Shown: positions 33,881-43,867 of the stretch, in pieces
Layout: each line of letters begins with the position of its first letter
How positions within the stretch are numbered: position 1 is the stretch's first letter
Assembly: GCF_003461245.1 (NCBI RefSeq)
Contig: NZ_QTWS01000007.1
Location: 2,501 to 66,500 of the forward strand
Origin: Blautia sp. AF19-10LB
Lineage (GTDB): Bacteria > Bacillota > Clostridia > Lachnospirales > Lachnospiraceae
Direction of reading: 5' to 3'
Length of the DNA: 64,000 nucleotides
Notes under the pieces: model-generated
The model's database searches: none
The model's input: the letters and a program-made list of their open reading frames with translations, nothing else
What the model was told of the DNA's origin: nothing
Translations under genes and position numbers: made by a program

Positions 33881-33929
33881 AAATACCCCGCGGGGAGGAT
33901 GTTTCTTGCATCTTCTCTGCGGGGTATTT
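33881..33929. terminator. Bidirectional terminator between prs and the phosphoesterase
   Basis: AAATACCCCGC pairs perfectly with GCGGGGTATTT, with additional pairing of GAGGATG/GCATCTTC inside. A/T tracts on both sides suit both convergent genes. Confidence 0.88.
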
Positions 33930-33944
33930 GAATTTATAAGTATA

Positions 33945-35696
33945 TTAGTTCTGATCTCCTGCAAGCTTCTGGATCGTGGACATTGCCAGATTAAGGGAAT
34001 CGATCTCTATCTCCTCTGCGATCGGAAGGTATGTATAGTCTTCGACTTCCTGGTACTCTTCCATCAGGTTTGACAGGCTGATCTCCTTTTCTTTGATTGC
34101 TTCATCGAGATCATCTTTGCCGGACTGTAAGCGGTCCTGACGCGCAAGGAAACGCTTCTTGACTCTCCGACGCTTCTCAAGCTCACGGATGGTTTTCATA
34201 TTGAAAAAGCCTTCCAGCAGCACGAGGCAGATTCCGGCTGCGGCTGCTACCAGTGCCAGCATCGTTTCTTTGAAATGTACGCCAAGAATGAGTGCACCTG
34301 CCAGAAACAGAATCAATGTTACACAGATTCCGGCTGCCTGTATCTGATTTCTGCGTTCCAGCTGTTGAATACGTTCTTCCGAAAATCCCTCTCCGTGACC
34401 TCCATCCAGTCTGCGTAAAGAATCCTCCTGCGCGCGCATTTCAATTCTCTCTTCCTCCAGTTCATGAAGTTCCCTGTTCATATGGTCAATAGAGGTACGG
34501 ATCTTCTGTTTCTCAGCAAGATTCTCTTTCTTCCGGCGTTCTACCTGCACCTGATAACCCTTGCGGGACATCTTGAGCATCTGTAAAATGCGTCCGAGAT
34601 CCTTCTGTTCTGCGTCCTGCATAACACGCCCGTTTACAAGCACAGAAGCATTCAAAAGGGACTGCAGGCCGTGATAAAGTGCCTTGTCCTCTACGACAGG
34701 TCTGCTGCCGCTATCTGCAAACTGTTCGATATAGTCCCCGATCAGGGTTCCCTTATATTGTTCGTGCAGTTTCTCAAGATCATATGCCGGACGGGACTCG
34801 TCCAGAACTTCCACGATATTTCCCATTGTTTTGAGGCGTTCTGCGAGAAGAAGGCTTCCCGGGGAGCGGGTTCCCTGTATGATGATACGGTAGATATTTT
34901 TTCCGCCACGCTTCATGATCTCGTTACGCAGCATTTCCTCCAACGTATGCTGTGTAGAACCTTCTTTGACTGTCAGAAGAAGATTCTGGTAAGAACGGCT
35001 GGCAAACGGTACGAAGTGCGTCCTTACTTTACCTTCACCGTAGGTTCCTTCTATATATCCATGCTCTCCCAGGTCATTCCTGTCGATCGGCTCCAGCGCA
35101 CCGGAATACAGCATCCAGTCCTTGAACGGTGCCTGCTGCTGGTGCTTATGTCCAAGTGCAATATAATCAAATCCACCGTCTGCCAGTTTACGGAAATCCA
35201 TCGGGATATGCTCAGTATCTCCACCATGCGCCATCAGAACGTGAAATCCTCTTTTATCGGATTTCTTCCAGCCATCATAAAGTGCTTCGTGAATCTCCTT
35301 ATGTTCGTAACTCAGACCATATACATAGACGTTTTTCTCCGGAATCTCAATACAGGTATGGCTCTCTCCGTCAAAAAATGATACATTCTGATTCCATTTG
35401 AATGTCCGGTAGAAAGAATCCTTCCTCATATAATCGCTGTCTCCGGCCATAAGAAAGACTCTGGTCTGACTGATCGTGCCAAAAAGGTCATTTATCTCTC
35501 TCAGTTCGCTTAGAAGAGGCTGTCGATGAAAGAGATCTCCGGCTATAAACAGCAAATCCACCGGGCTCTTGCGTATTGTCGCAATCACCCGGCGGAAAGT
35601 TTCCCAGATTTCTTCTTCCCGCTCGCGACTCCACGGGCAGCCTCGATCCGGCACTGCCCCCAGGTGTACATCTGCAAGATGAATAAATCTTATCAT
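33945..35696 (-). CDS. SbcD/YhaO-like metallophosphoesterase with coiled coil and membrane hairpin
   Basis: 583 residues. N-terminal calcineurin-like domain: HLADVHLG (D9, H11), FIAGDLFH (D54), LMAHGGD, and ALGHKHQQ. The fourth motif, normally GNHD/E, reads GDSD (85-88), so the usual Asn and His are missing. A middle domain (about 240-360) resembles the SbcD capping region. From about 385 a coiled coil is interrupted by two adjacent transmembrane helices (about 455-510), then resumes. No SbcC/YhaN-type ATPase is adjacent. Possible membrane-linked nuclease or a non-catalytic relative. Confidence 0.82.
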   Translation of the reverse strand: MIRFIHLADVHLGAVPDRGCPWSREREEEIWETFRRVIATIRKSPVDLLFIAGDLFHRQPLLSELREINDLFGTISQTRVFLMAGDSDYMRKDSFYRTFKWNQNVSFFDGESHTCIEIPEKNVYVYGLSYEHKEIHEALYDGWKKSDKRGFHVLMAHGGDTEHIPMDFRKLADGGFDYIALGHKHQQQAPFKDWMLYSGALEPIDRNDLGEHGYIEGTYGEGKVRTHFVPFASRSYQNLLLTVKEGSTQHTLEEMLRNEIMKRGGKNIYRIIIQGTRSPGSLLLAERLKTMGNIVEVLDESRPAYDLEKLHEQYKGTLIGDYIEQFADSGSRPVVEDKALYHGLQSLLNASVLVNGRVMQDAEQKDLGRILQMLKMSRKGYQVQVERRKKENLAEKQKIRTSIDHMNRELHELEEERIEMRAQEDSLRRLDGGHGEGFSEERIQQLERRNQIQAAGICVTLILFLAGALILGVHFKETMLALVAAAAGICLVLLEGFFNMKTIRELEKRRRVKKRFLARQDRLQSGKDDLDEAIKEKEISLSNLMEEYQEVEDYTYLPIAEEIEIDSLNLAMSTIQKLAGDQN

Positions 35697-35710
35697 TTAA
35701 TTACTACTCC

Positions 35711-37102
35711 TTATAAATCACAGTTATTTACAGTTCTCGGGAACGGGATCACGTCACGGATGTTGCCCATTCCTGTCAGATACATTACACAGCGTTCGAA
35801 TCCAAGTCCGTATCCGGAATGACGGGTAGAACCGTATTTACGGAGATCCATGTAGAACTGATAATCCTCGGCTTTGAGTCCGAGTTCATCCATACGGGAT
35901 TTCAGTTTCTCGTAGTCGTCCTCTCTCTCGCTTCCTCCGATGATCTCTCCGATTCCAGGAACAAGGCAGTCCATAGCTGCAACGGTCTTGCCGTCGTCAT
36001 TCAGTTTCATGTAGAATGCTTTGATCTCCTTCGGATAATCTGTAACGAATACAGGTTTCTTAAAGATCTGCTCTGTCAGATAGCGCTCATGCTCTGTCTG
36101 AAGGTCGCATCCCCAGAATACTTTGTAGTCGAATTTGTCGTTGTTTTTCTCAAGAAGCTCAATTGCTTCTGTGTAGGTTACATGACCGAATTCGGAATTT
36201 ACTACGTGGTTCAGACGATCCAGAAGTCCCTTGTCGATGAAGGAATTGAAGAAGTTCATTTCTTCCGGAGCGTTCTCAAGTACATAACGGATCACGTATT
36301 TGAGCATTGCTTCTGCGAGATCCATGTTGTCGTTGAGGTCTGCAAATGCACACTCTGGCTCGATCATCCAGAACTCAGCAGCATGACGTGTGGTGTTGGA
36401 GTTCTCTGCACGGAAGGTCGGTCCGAAGGTGTAGATGTTGCGGAATGCCTGTGCATAAGTCTCGCCGTTGAGCTGTCCGCTTACAGTGAGGTTTGTCTCC
36501 TTGCCAAAGAAGTCCTTGCTGTAGTCTACAGTTCCGTCCTCGTTCAGCGGCGGGTTCTTCATATCCAGTGTGGTTACCTGGAACATCTCTCCTGCACCCT
36601 CACAGTCGCTTCCTGTGATCAGTGGTGTATGAACGTAAACAAATCCTCTCTCCTGGAAGAATTTGTGGATCGCATAAGCGCACAGGGAACGTACACGGAA
36701 TACTGCCTGGAAAGTGTTTGTTCTCGGTCTTAAGTGTGTCATGGTTCTTAAGTATTCAAGAGTATGGCGTTTCTTCTGAAGCGGGTAGTCCGGTGCGGAT
36801 GCGCCTTCTACCTGTACTTCCTCTGCCTGGATCTCAAACGGCTGCTTTGCTTCCGGTGTCGGAACGAGGGTTCCTTTGACGATGATGGCAGCACCTACGT
36901 TTAATTTGCTGATCTCAGCAAAATTCTCCATGGTGTCGTGATATACGATCTGAAGTGTCTCGAAATAGGTTCCGTCATGAAGGACGATGAATCCAAATGC
37001 TTTGGAACCACGGACGCTGCGGACCCAGCCTCCTACTGTCACTTCCTGGTTCATATATTGTTCTCTGTTTTTGTAAATTTCTCTTACAGTTGTAAGCTTC
37101 AT
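35711..37102 (-). CDS. asnS: Asparaginyl-tRNA synthetase
   Basis: 463 residues. OB-fold anticodon-binding domain ([24 protein letters not shown]) followed by the class II core with motif 2 [22 protein letters not shown] and motif 3 [22 protein letters not shown]... ([15 protein letters not shown]) is AsnRS-typical. Charges tRNA-Asn. It precedes the phosphoesterase on the same strand by 14 bp. Confidence 0.97.
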   Translation of the reverse strand: MKLTTVREIYKNREQYMNQEVTVGGWVRSVRGSKAFGFIVLHDGTYFETLQIVYHDTMENFAEISKLNVGAAIIVKGTLVPTPEAKQPFEIQAEEVQVEGASAPDYPLQKKRHTLEYLRTMTHLRPRTNTFQAVFRVRSLCAYAIHKFFQERGFVYVHTPLITGSDCEGAGEMFQVTTLDMKNPPLNEDGTVDYSKDFFGKETNLTVSGQLNGETYAQAFRNIYTFGPTFRAENSNTTRHAAEFWMIEPECAFADLNDNMDLAEAMLKYVIRYVLENAPEEMNFFNSFIDKGLLDRLNHVVNSEFGHVTYTEAIELLEKNNDKFDYKVFWGCDLQTEHERYLTEQIFKKPVFVTDYPKEIKAFYMKLNDDGKTVAAMDCLVPGIGEIIGGSEREDDYEKLKSRMDELGLKAEDYQFYMDLRKYGSTRHSGYGLGFERCVMYLTGMGNIRDVIPFPRTVNNCDL

Positions 37103-37205
37103 AATCTGTTTCCTCTCTGTCTTTCATTTCTCATCCAATTGATTTCTAGTATAGACTATTCGTCTGATTCCTGCAAGGAGTAAATATGAGAGATTACGGG
37201 ATTTC

Positions 37206-39665
37206 TTATGATTCCCAGAGAAGAGTATCTGTAAGTTTATATCCGTCTGTCATATCGTAAGAACTGATGCCGTTTTCTGTAACAAGATAAAACGTATCTG
37301 AAATATAAATGCCTCTCATGGTGCGGTATTCCGTATTGGTGAGTGCATCGTCAAACAGACCGCTCTGTGTGATGTTCAGGTATGCTCCCGGAACAAAACC
37401 GTCTTCTTCGCTGTAGGAAAGAAGTCCGTAGTAATACTGTTCTTCTGTGTGGTAGTAGTCTCCTGTGCCGCTGTTCTTATACAGTCCGTAGGCAAAACCG
37501 AAGAGGTTTTTGTCCGGGGATGCCAGGATCGCGCGGTAATTGGAAAGCGCATCGCAGATGGATACATTCTTGAGAACAATGCGGTCAATCTCTTTGACAT
37601 CGGAAGGATCTGTGATGTCGAACATAGAGCATTTCAGCCCTTCGATGCTGCCTGTGTCGGGATCTGTCTCCCAGCCGATACCGAGCAGCTTGTTTTCTCC
37701 GTAGAAATGGAGGTATTCGGAGAAGCCGGTGATCTTGAGTTCGCCGATGATCTTCGGTTTCGTCGGGTCAGAAAGATCTGCTGAAAACAGCGGGTCTGTG
37801 TTTCTGTAGGTGACAAAGTATCCGGTATCTCCCATGAAACGGGCAGACTTGATCTCTTCGTTATCGGCAAGGTTCTCGATCTTGCCAATGGTTTTCATGT
37901 CTGCATCAAGGATATAAAGTCCGTTGGTTCTGGTATATTCGCTGTAATCTTTGTTCCAGCCTGCGGTTGTTGTAACCAGGCGGAGGTTTCCGTTATATTC
38001 ATCCATGGAAAAACTATTGTTGAGTTCTCCGGATACGGAACCGGTGCTTCCTTCTGTAAAAAAGCCATCCTCATAACCGATGCGGACGATCTCCGTGCGC
38101 GGTTTCGTGTCGGATGCGGTCCAGTCGGAAACAGCAGAATAGATGTTGGATTCGCTTACGTAAAAAGTCTCTGCGCCGCTGACAACTGCCATGCTGTCTG
38201 TGACCTGATCCGGGTTCTCATCGGAGACGGAGGATGCTACCAGATAGTTTTTGCCGTCATAGGTGTAGTCTGTTGTTTCTTCGGCTGCCGGCAGGTAGAT
38301 GTGGTCGTATGCGATGTACTCGTCATCAATCCTCGGAATATATTTTACTTTTGCATCGACCCCGTCTGTGGTGTCCGGGGAGTAGGAAGTAAAGAGATAA
38401 AGATTCCCTCCATTTCTTCTGGAAGAAAGGTATGTGCCGTCCTGCTGGCAGGTTCCTGTCTGTTTCGGATTCTCACGGTCGGAAATGTCATAGGTGTCGA
38501 TGGAGACCGTTGTCACCGGGACGCTGTAGCTGGCGCGGACGGTGTTGGTGTCGGTGTTATCTGTTTCGCTGTCTTTATCGGTGTTCTTATTAGCTTTACT
38601 GTCGCTGTTATTCTGTGCGTTGGTTTCCTGGTCGCCGCTGTCAGATGAAGAAAGGTTGATATCTCCTTTATAAGTAATATATGTCTCCTGCTGGCGGATC
38701 ACCTGGAGGCTGTCGCCGTTTAAATACATTTCCATATAATCGGCATTACGGTCGCCGGAGATCTCGCTGACCAGTTTCATGGAAACGGCATCTACGATAC
38801 GGATATCACCCCTGCTGTTCATCGCATAGATGTAGGTCCCGTCTGTCTTGACAATGTCTGCCTCGTCAACGTTTTCTTCCTGTGTATTGGTTGTTGAATG
38901 GTCGGTGGATTCCTGCGATTCATCATAGGTAAAACCGGAGTCAATATCAGACGGATACATTGCCGCGGAGGAGTCTTCCGTGGCAACAGCATCTGCGGTG
39001 CTTTCGCTTACCATATCTGTCTCTGCATCAGATGAATACAATTCAATTCCTCGTGCACCGTCTGCTGCGTTCCAGTTGTTGCTGTCGCTCTGCCATTTGT
39101 GCAGGATCTCATATAAAGATTCATAGCTCTCAGCATGTGCGAGACCTGTGATTGGAGGTGTGGCGATTTTTTCCTTACCATCAGCCTTGCTGTCCTGCTG
39201 CCCGGTGCCTGATATATCTGTTTCATCTGTTGTTTCTGTTACATTTGATGTATCCGATTTCAGGGCTGCCTCATCTGCCTGTAATTCTTCCCCCTGCTCT
39301 GCGCTTTCCTGACTCTCATCTGCGCTCGCAGTTTCTTCCTGCGCAGCCTGCTTCTTCGCTTCCTCGATCTGTTTCTTCGTCTCCGGATCTTTCATGAGCC
39401 GCGGTGCCACGCCAAACGCCGCCGCTCCCAGCACAACGACCGCTGCCGCCGCTATCATATACTTTTTATTGATAACCGGCATCTTACGTTCCGGCTGCTC
39501 CTCCTGCACCGGCTCCCTGCGGATCGAACTTTTCCACTCCGGGATCTCCTCCTCACTAGAGTTATCCACCGGCGGTGTCGCCTGCGTACGCTGGTCTGTG
39601 GATTTTTTCTCAAACTTTGGCTGTTTCTGCTTCTTATCTTCTGGTTTGTTCAGATCATCTTTCAT
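37206..39665 (-). CDS. Membrane-anchored beta-propeller protein
   Basis: 819 residues from ATG 39665 (GAGGTGA upstream). A Lys/Glu/Pro-rich cytoplasmic tail, one transmembrane helix (YMIAAAAVVVLGAAAFG), an acidic linker, then the C-terminal-type beta-propeller domain of PF09826: TNTQEENVDEADIVKTDGTYIYAMNSRGDIRIVDAV is its hallmark opening. An Asp/Asn/Ser-rich insertion (DQETNAQNNSDSKANKN) lies in the propeller. Extracellular; function unknown, possibly ligand binding or proteolysis control at the cell surface. Monocistronic. Confidence 0.87.
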   Translation of the reverse strand: MKDDLNKPEDKKQKQPKFEKKSTDQRTQATPPVDNSSEEEIPEWKSSIRREPVQEEQPERKMPVINKKYMIAAAAVVVLGAAAFGVAPRLMKDPETKKQIEEAKKQAAQEETASADESQESAEQGEELQADEAALKSDTSNVTETTDETDISGTGQQDSKADGKEKIATPPITGLAHAESYESLYEILHKWQSDSNNWNAADGARGIELYSSDAETDMVSESTADAVATEDSSAAMYPSDIDSGFTYDESQESTDHSTTNTQEENVDEADIVKTDGTYIYAMNSRGDIRIVDAVSMKLVSEISGDRNADYMEMYLNGDSLQVIRQQETYITYKGDINLSSSDSGDQETNAQNNSDSKANKNTDKDSETDNTDTNTVRASYSVPVTTVSIDTYDISDRENPKQTGTCQQDGTYLSSRRNGGNLYLFTSYSPDTTDGVDAKVKYIPRIDDEYIAYDHIYLPAAEETTDYTYDGKNYLVASSVSDENPDQVTDSMAVVSGAETFYVSESNIYSAVSDWTASDTKPRTEIVRIGYEDGFFTEGSTGSVSGELNNSFSMDEYNGNLRLVTTTAGWNKDYSEYTRTNGLYILDADMKTIGKIENLADNEEIKSARFMGDTGYFVTYRNTDPLFSADLSDPTKPKIIGELKITGFSEYLHFYGENKLLGIGWETDPDTGSIEGLKCSMFDITDPSDVKEIDRIVLKNVSICDALSNYRAILASPDKNLFGFAYGLYKNSGTGDYYHTEEQYYYGLLSYSEEDGFVPGAYLNITQSGLFDDALTNTEYRTMRGIYISDTFYLVTENGISSYDMTDGYKLTDTLLWES

Positions 39666-39874
39666 AAAGTCACCTCTCCTCATGATTTCTGTTACTGCTT
39701 CGCCCTGTTTCCGTTATTATAAGTTTACCCTGTGCCATTTATTTATATTAGCGCTATTGTACCATATCATTCCCGCTTATCTGTAAAATTTTTTTGTTAA
39801 AAGAATATAAACAAAAGGGGCCTCAGCCTGTCACAGCCGAAGTCCCTCTCGTGGAAACTGTTATACTAGTGTTC

Positions 39875-41365
39875 TTATAAAGTTTCGATAAATCTCATAA
39901 ATGCCTCTCTGCCTTCCGGTGTGCATTTGTAGACGCCGGCATCTTCGAGAACATGGGTGAAGACGATCCCAACTTCTTTCTGAAGGATCTCATGAACGTT
40001 GTCCTTGTTGATGTTGTCATATTTCGGCAGGAATTCTGCTGCCCAGGCAGCGTGTTTCTCGATTTTTTCGTTGGAAGCGATATCCTTGCCTTCGAGAATG
40101 TATTCCTCGAGAAGTTCCAGCTCTTCTTTCAGTCTCGCCGGAAGAACTGCAAGTCCCATAACCTCGATCAGACCAATGTTTTCTTTCTTGATGTGATGAT
40201 ACTGAGCATGCGGATGATAAACACCAAGAGGATGCTCCTCTGTTGTGATATTGTTTCGCAGTGTCAGGTCAAGTTCATACATATCGCCGACTTTACGCGC
40301 GATCGGAGTAATCGTATTATGCGGCTCTCCATCTGTCTCTGCAAAAACAAATGCCGCTTCATCGGTGTATCCTCTCCATACTTCCAGCACATGAGTCGCA
40401 AGATCCACCAGACGGTCAGAATCTTTGTGACGGATACGAAGTACAGATAACGGCCATTTCACGATTCCAGCTTCCACATCCTCAAATCCCGGAATGGTCA
40501 CATGTTTCTCGATCGGAGCTTTTGCCATGGCGAAAGTGTAATGTCCACCCTGGAAATGGTCATGGCTCAGGATAGAACCGCCAACGATCGGAAGGTCTGC
40601 ATTGGAACCAAGGAAATAATGCGGGAAAAGTTTCACAAAATCAAACAGCTTGATAAACGCATTTCTCTCGATCTTCATCGGTGTATGCTGGCTGTTGAAC
40701 ACGATGCAGTGCTCATTGTAATATACATATGGAGAATACTGGAATCCCCACGGTGTATCGTTGATCGTGATCGGAATGATCCTGTGGTTCTGTCTTGCCG
40801 GATGGTTTACACGGCCTGCATATCCCTCATTTTCCGGGCACAGAAGGCATTTCGGATAACTGCTTGCCTTGGCATTCTTTGCTGCAGCGATCGCCTTAGG
40901 ATCCTTCTCCGGCTTGGAAAGGTTGATGGTGATGTCGATATCTCCGTATGGGCTCTTAACTTTCCATTTCTGGTCTTTCTTAACACGATAGCGGCGGATA
41001 TAGTTGCTGTCCTGGCTCAGTTTGTAGAAATAATCCGTTGCTTCCTGCGGGTTCTTCTCATATCTGTCCCAGAACTCCTTCTGAACCTGTGCCGGACGCG
41101 GCATCAGGCAGTTCATAAGTCTTGTATCAAAAAGATCACGATAGACAACACTGTCCTCGATCAAACCTCTTTTGACCGCCTCATCCAGAAGCTCGTTCAA
41201 AGTTTCTTCCAGATCTACATCAGCAGCTTTTTCTTCCGGTTCCACGAATTCATCCTCATGAAAAACATCAAGAAGAAGGTTGATCGTGTAACTGCGCTCA
41301 CATTCTGGTGTAAGTCCTGACTCAATTCCATACTGTACAAGTTTTGCAATACTGTTACTTAACAT
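39875..41365 (-). CDS. galT: UDP-glucose--hexose-1-phosphate uridylyltransferase (GalT, type 2)
   Basis: 496 residues of the clostridial/lactobacillar GalT family: KCLLCPENEGYAGRVNHPARQNHRIIP, SPYVYYNEHCIVFNSQHTPMKI and the active-site region ILSHDHFQGGHYTFAMAKAPI; the catalytic His is in the HxHxQ-like HDHFQGGH. Leloir pathway: transfers UMP from UDP-glucose to galactose-1-phosphate. No galK/galE in the window. GGGGGAC ribosome binding site before the ATG. Confidence 0.95.
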   Translation of the reverse strand: MLSNSIAKLVQYGIESGLTPECERSYTINLLLDVFHEDEFVEPEEKAADVDLEETLNELLDEAVKRGLIEDSVVYRDLFDTRLMNCLMPRPAQVQKEFWDRYEKNPQEATDYFYKLSQDSNYIRRYRVKKDQKWKVKSPYGDIDITINLSKPEKDPKAIAAAKNAKASSYPKCLLCPENEGYAGRVNHPARQNHRIIPITINDTPWGFQYSPYVYYNEHCIVFNSQHTPMKIERNAFIKLFDFVKLFPHYFLGSNADLPIVGGSILSHDHFQGGHYTFAMAKAPIEKHVTIPGFEDVEAGIVKWPLSVLRIRHKDSDRLVDLATHVLEVWRGYTDEAAFVFAETDGEPHNTITPIARKVGDMYELDLTLRNNITTEEHPLGVYHPHAQYHHIKKENIGLIEVMGLAVLPARLKEELELLEEYILEGKDIASNEKIEKHAAWAAEFLPKYDNINKDNVHEILQKEVGIVFTHVLEDAGVYKCTPEGREAFMRFIETL

Positions 41366-41416
41366 ATGTGTTGTCCCCCTGTCATTTTGTGGTGTTTTTT
41401 AACAACTTGTTTCCAT

Positions 41417-43867
41417 TTATTTCTGATCAAGATACGTGATAAACACATTTCCTGCACTCTGGAACAGTGCTGTACTGTCATTCATTCCATATGGCTTCAC
41501 TTCTCCTGTAGACGGATCGAGCAAATAGGTATTGTACTGATCATATCCAACGATCACAACACTGGAATCTGCACCGGTCTTGGCGATCACGGCACGCTGT
41601 GCACTGACCTCGTAAAGCACATTTTCCAGAGAGCATCCACTGAGATCGACAACCTTTGCACTCTCACCCAGACCATTCTGAAGATTCTGAACATCCAGAG
41701 AAGCTGTCCGGATGATTTCCGGAATGTCCGTAGTATTCAGGGTAAGCTGTGTCTTCATATTTCCACGCTCCCATACATACTGCTGTGCACGGTTCAAAAC
41801 AACTCCTGTCTGTTTGTCAGCACGCTGGACTGCTTTTGCCGGATCTGTCCAGACACTGTCCAGACCGCCTCTGGCATATACATAATAAACTTCCTCTGTG
41901 GAACTCTTGTCCACCTGGATATCTACAGTCTTCTCACCGACGCTGCTCACCTTCGCATAAAGAACCAGCGGCTCCTCTGCTGACGGTGAATCATCAAACG
42001 TAAGCCGGACGATTACACCCTGGCGGGTTGAGCTTGTCTGCTCCGCACTTGTCAGATCCGTTGAAGTCGTGTTGTTGTTCATGATATTGTCTTTTTTGAC
42101 AGCTTTGTAAATATCGCCGTTTTTCTGCAAAAGATTAAATTCCATCAGCGTCGATCCAACCGTCACACCTGCCACATACAGTCCATCCTGGTGATACTCC
42201 TTCTTTACCGTGCCGTCAAAGCCTTCGATACGAAAAGTCGAAATTCCATCTATATCGTAGCCGTTCGCATTCGGCAGTGTATCTCCATCCAGAACGATTC
42301 CATAAATGATATCCTCATTCATAAAACCAAGAAGAACCAGTTTCTGTGCTGTCTCCGGAGCGATCATCCGGGTTTCCATGGTATCAAAATCAATCATTTC
42401 GATCTGACCTGCCTGATCCCCGCTCTTAATCTTCCATGCTGCATGTGCATTTGTTGCAGAAACTCCGAAGTCATCACTGTCAATGTGATCACCCAGAACT
42501 TCATAGGTATTTTCATTAATGTTAATGCTATAGAGATTTCCCGAAATCAGAAGGAATAACTGGTCATTCTGGTTTACATAAGATAATGTTCCAAGATCTT
42601 CTTTCAGGAATTCATAAGACTCCGTACACGGAATAAATACCTGTTCTTCAATCACACTCTTGTCGTTGTTATAGTGGTAAATTCCGACACCGCTGTAGCC
42701 CTCATGCGCTCCGCGGTTCATATATCCATAAACCATGAAATCAACATCACCGTTGTCCGCGACATCCAGAATCTTGATATCATGCTCTACCCGCGCGTCA
42801 CGAAAATCACTGTTTTCATTCTTGCGGAAGGTAAAAATCTCCACAAACTTGCCGGTATCCGGTGCGTAGCTCCACAGATCTCCATTCTGCGTAAATGCAG
42901 TCACACTTCCCTCTTCGTTCGTCATGTAATCCACATTTTTGCTCCGGACTCCCAGAATAAGCCCACTGTTACTGATCACAGAACGAGACGGGGCAAAAAC
43001 CTGCGTTGCAGAACGCTCAAAATCCAGAAGGCGGATTCTTGTCTCATCATATCGCATTCTGTAAAAATCTGTTACAAGATAATATTCGGCGTTTCCATTT
43101 TCATCCGGTGCCGTGATCTCATATTCAACAGAAATACTGGCTGTTGTTTCATTGATATCCTTGATGATCGGAATTCCCGCCTTGGATAACTGCGGATTCA
43201 GATTTCCCCAGATGATATCAGCAAGCGGTGAATTGATATTCAGCCCGGCAAAATTCCTCGAAGAAGCACTGTCTGACGTTTCCATATAAGCTGCCAGATT
43301 ATCTGCCTGGTCTTTATCGAGGCTCATCTGTACGAAGTCACTCGCAAATTTCGCATACTGCTCGGTATACGTTGCAGATCTGGAAACTACCCTTGTATAG
43401 TAATAGACATCACCATGATTCGTCGAAAGCGTGATCTGAAAAGAATATTCCTGATTCATCAGAAGCCCGGAAGAAATCTCGATCTCTGTCCTTAAATATC
43501 CGTCAGAACCTGTCTCCAGGTTCTTGATCGTGCGGTTTTCCATGACCTTGCTTCCATCAGAAGTCCGGATCTCGTAAGAAAGATTTCTGACTTTCGCATC
43601 ATATGGATTTACTGCAAGTGTTAATTTCTTTGTCGTATCCAGAGGTGTTACGCTGTCCCTGACAAAATCCGTCTCCATAGGCTGTTTATATCCGTACATG
43701 CGGTTCGTGAGTGTATCTCCAAACTGCACCATTACCTCCGGTAAGGTGGAATCATTCATATCTGAACGGTCATCGGTTGTCTCACTGTTCATAAGAAATG
43801 AGGTTCCTGCCACTCCAAGCACAAACACACCAAGAAGGATCAAAAACCGTTTGAGAAAATTTTTCAT
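41417..43867 (-). CDS. Large membrane-anchored protein, propeller-like with degenerate C39-like end
   Basis: 816 residues. One N-terminal membrane anchor (RFLILLGVFVLGVAGTSFLM), then a long extracellular region with repeated beta-rich segments (VTAFTQNGDLWSYAPDTGKF, FLLISGNLYSINI, IEMIDFDTMETRMI) suggesting a propeller. The last 90 residues (GCSLENVLYEVSAQRAVIAKTG, SSVVIVGYDQYNTYLLDPSTGE) follow the C39/papain-like pattern of bacteriocin-processing-type domains, but the catalytic His expected before VVIVGYD is Ser. The assignment of both domains is inference. Start overlaps the methyltransferase stop by 4 bp. Confidence 0.65.
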   Translation of the reverse strand: MKNFLKRFLILLGVFVLGVAGTSFLMNSETTDDRSDMNDSTLPEVMVQFGDTLTNRMYGYKQPMETDFVRDSVTPLDTTKKLTLAVNPYDAKVRNLSYEIRTSDGSKVMENRTIKNLETGSDGYLRTEIEISSGLLMNQEYSFQITLSTNHGDVYYYTRVVSRSATYTEQYAKFASDFVQMSLDKDQADNLAAYMETSDSASSRNFAGLNINSPLADIIWGNLNPQLSKAGIPIIKDINETTASISVEYEITAPDENGNAEYYLVTDFYRMRYDETRIRLLDFERSATQVFAPSRSVISNSGLILGVRSKNVDYMTNEEGSVTAFTQNGDLWSYAPDTGKFVEIFTFRKNENSDFRDARVEHDIKILDVADNGDVDFMVYGYMNRGAHEGYSGVGIYHYNNDKSVIEEQVFIPCTESYEFLKEDLGTLSYVNQNDQLFLLISGNLYSININENTYEVLGDHIDSDDFGVSATNAHAAWKIKSGDQAGQIEMIDFDTMETRMIAPETAQKLVLLGFMNEDIIYGIVLDGDTLPNANGYDIDGISTFRIEGFDGTVKKEYHQDGLYVAGVTVGSTLMEFNLLQKNGDIYKAVKKDNIMNNNTTSTDLTSAEQTSSTRQGVIVRLTFDDSPSAEEPLVLYAKVSSVGEKTVDIQVDKSSTEEVYYVYARGGLDSVWTDPAKAVQRADKQTGVVLNRAQQYVWERGNMKTQLTLNTTDIPEIIRTASLDVQNLQNGLGESAKVVDLSGCSLENVLYEVSAQRAVIAKTGADSSVVIVGYDQYNTYLLDPSTGEVKPYGMNDSTALFQSAGNVFITYLDQK

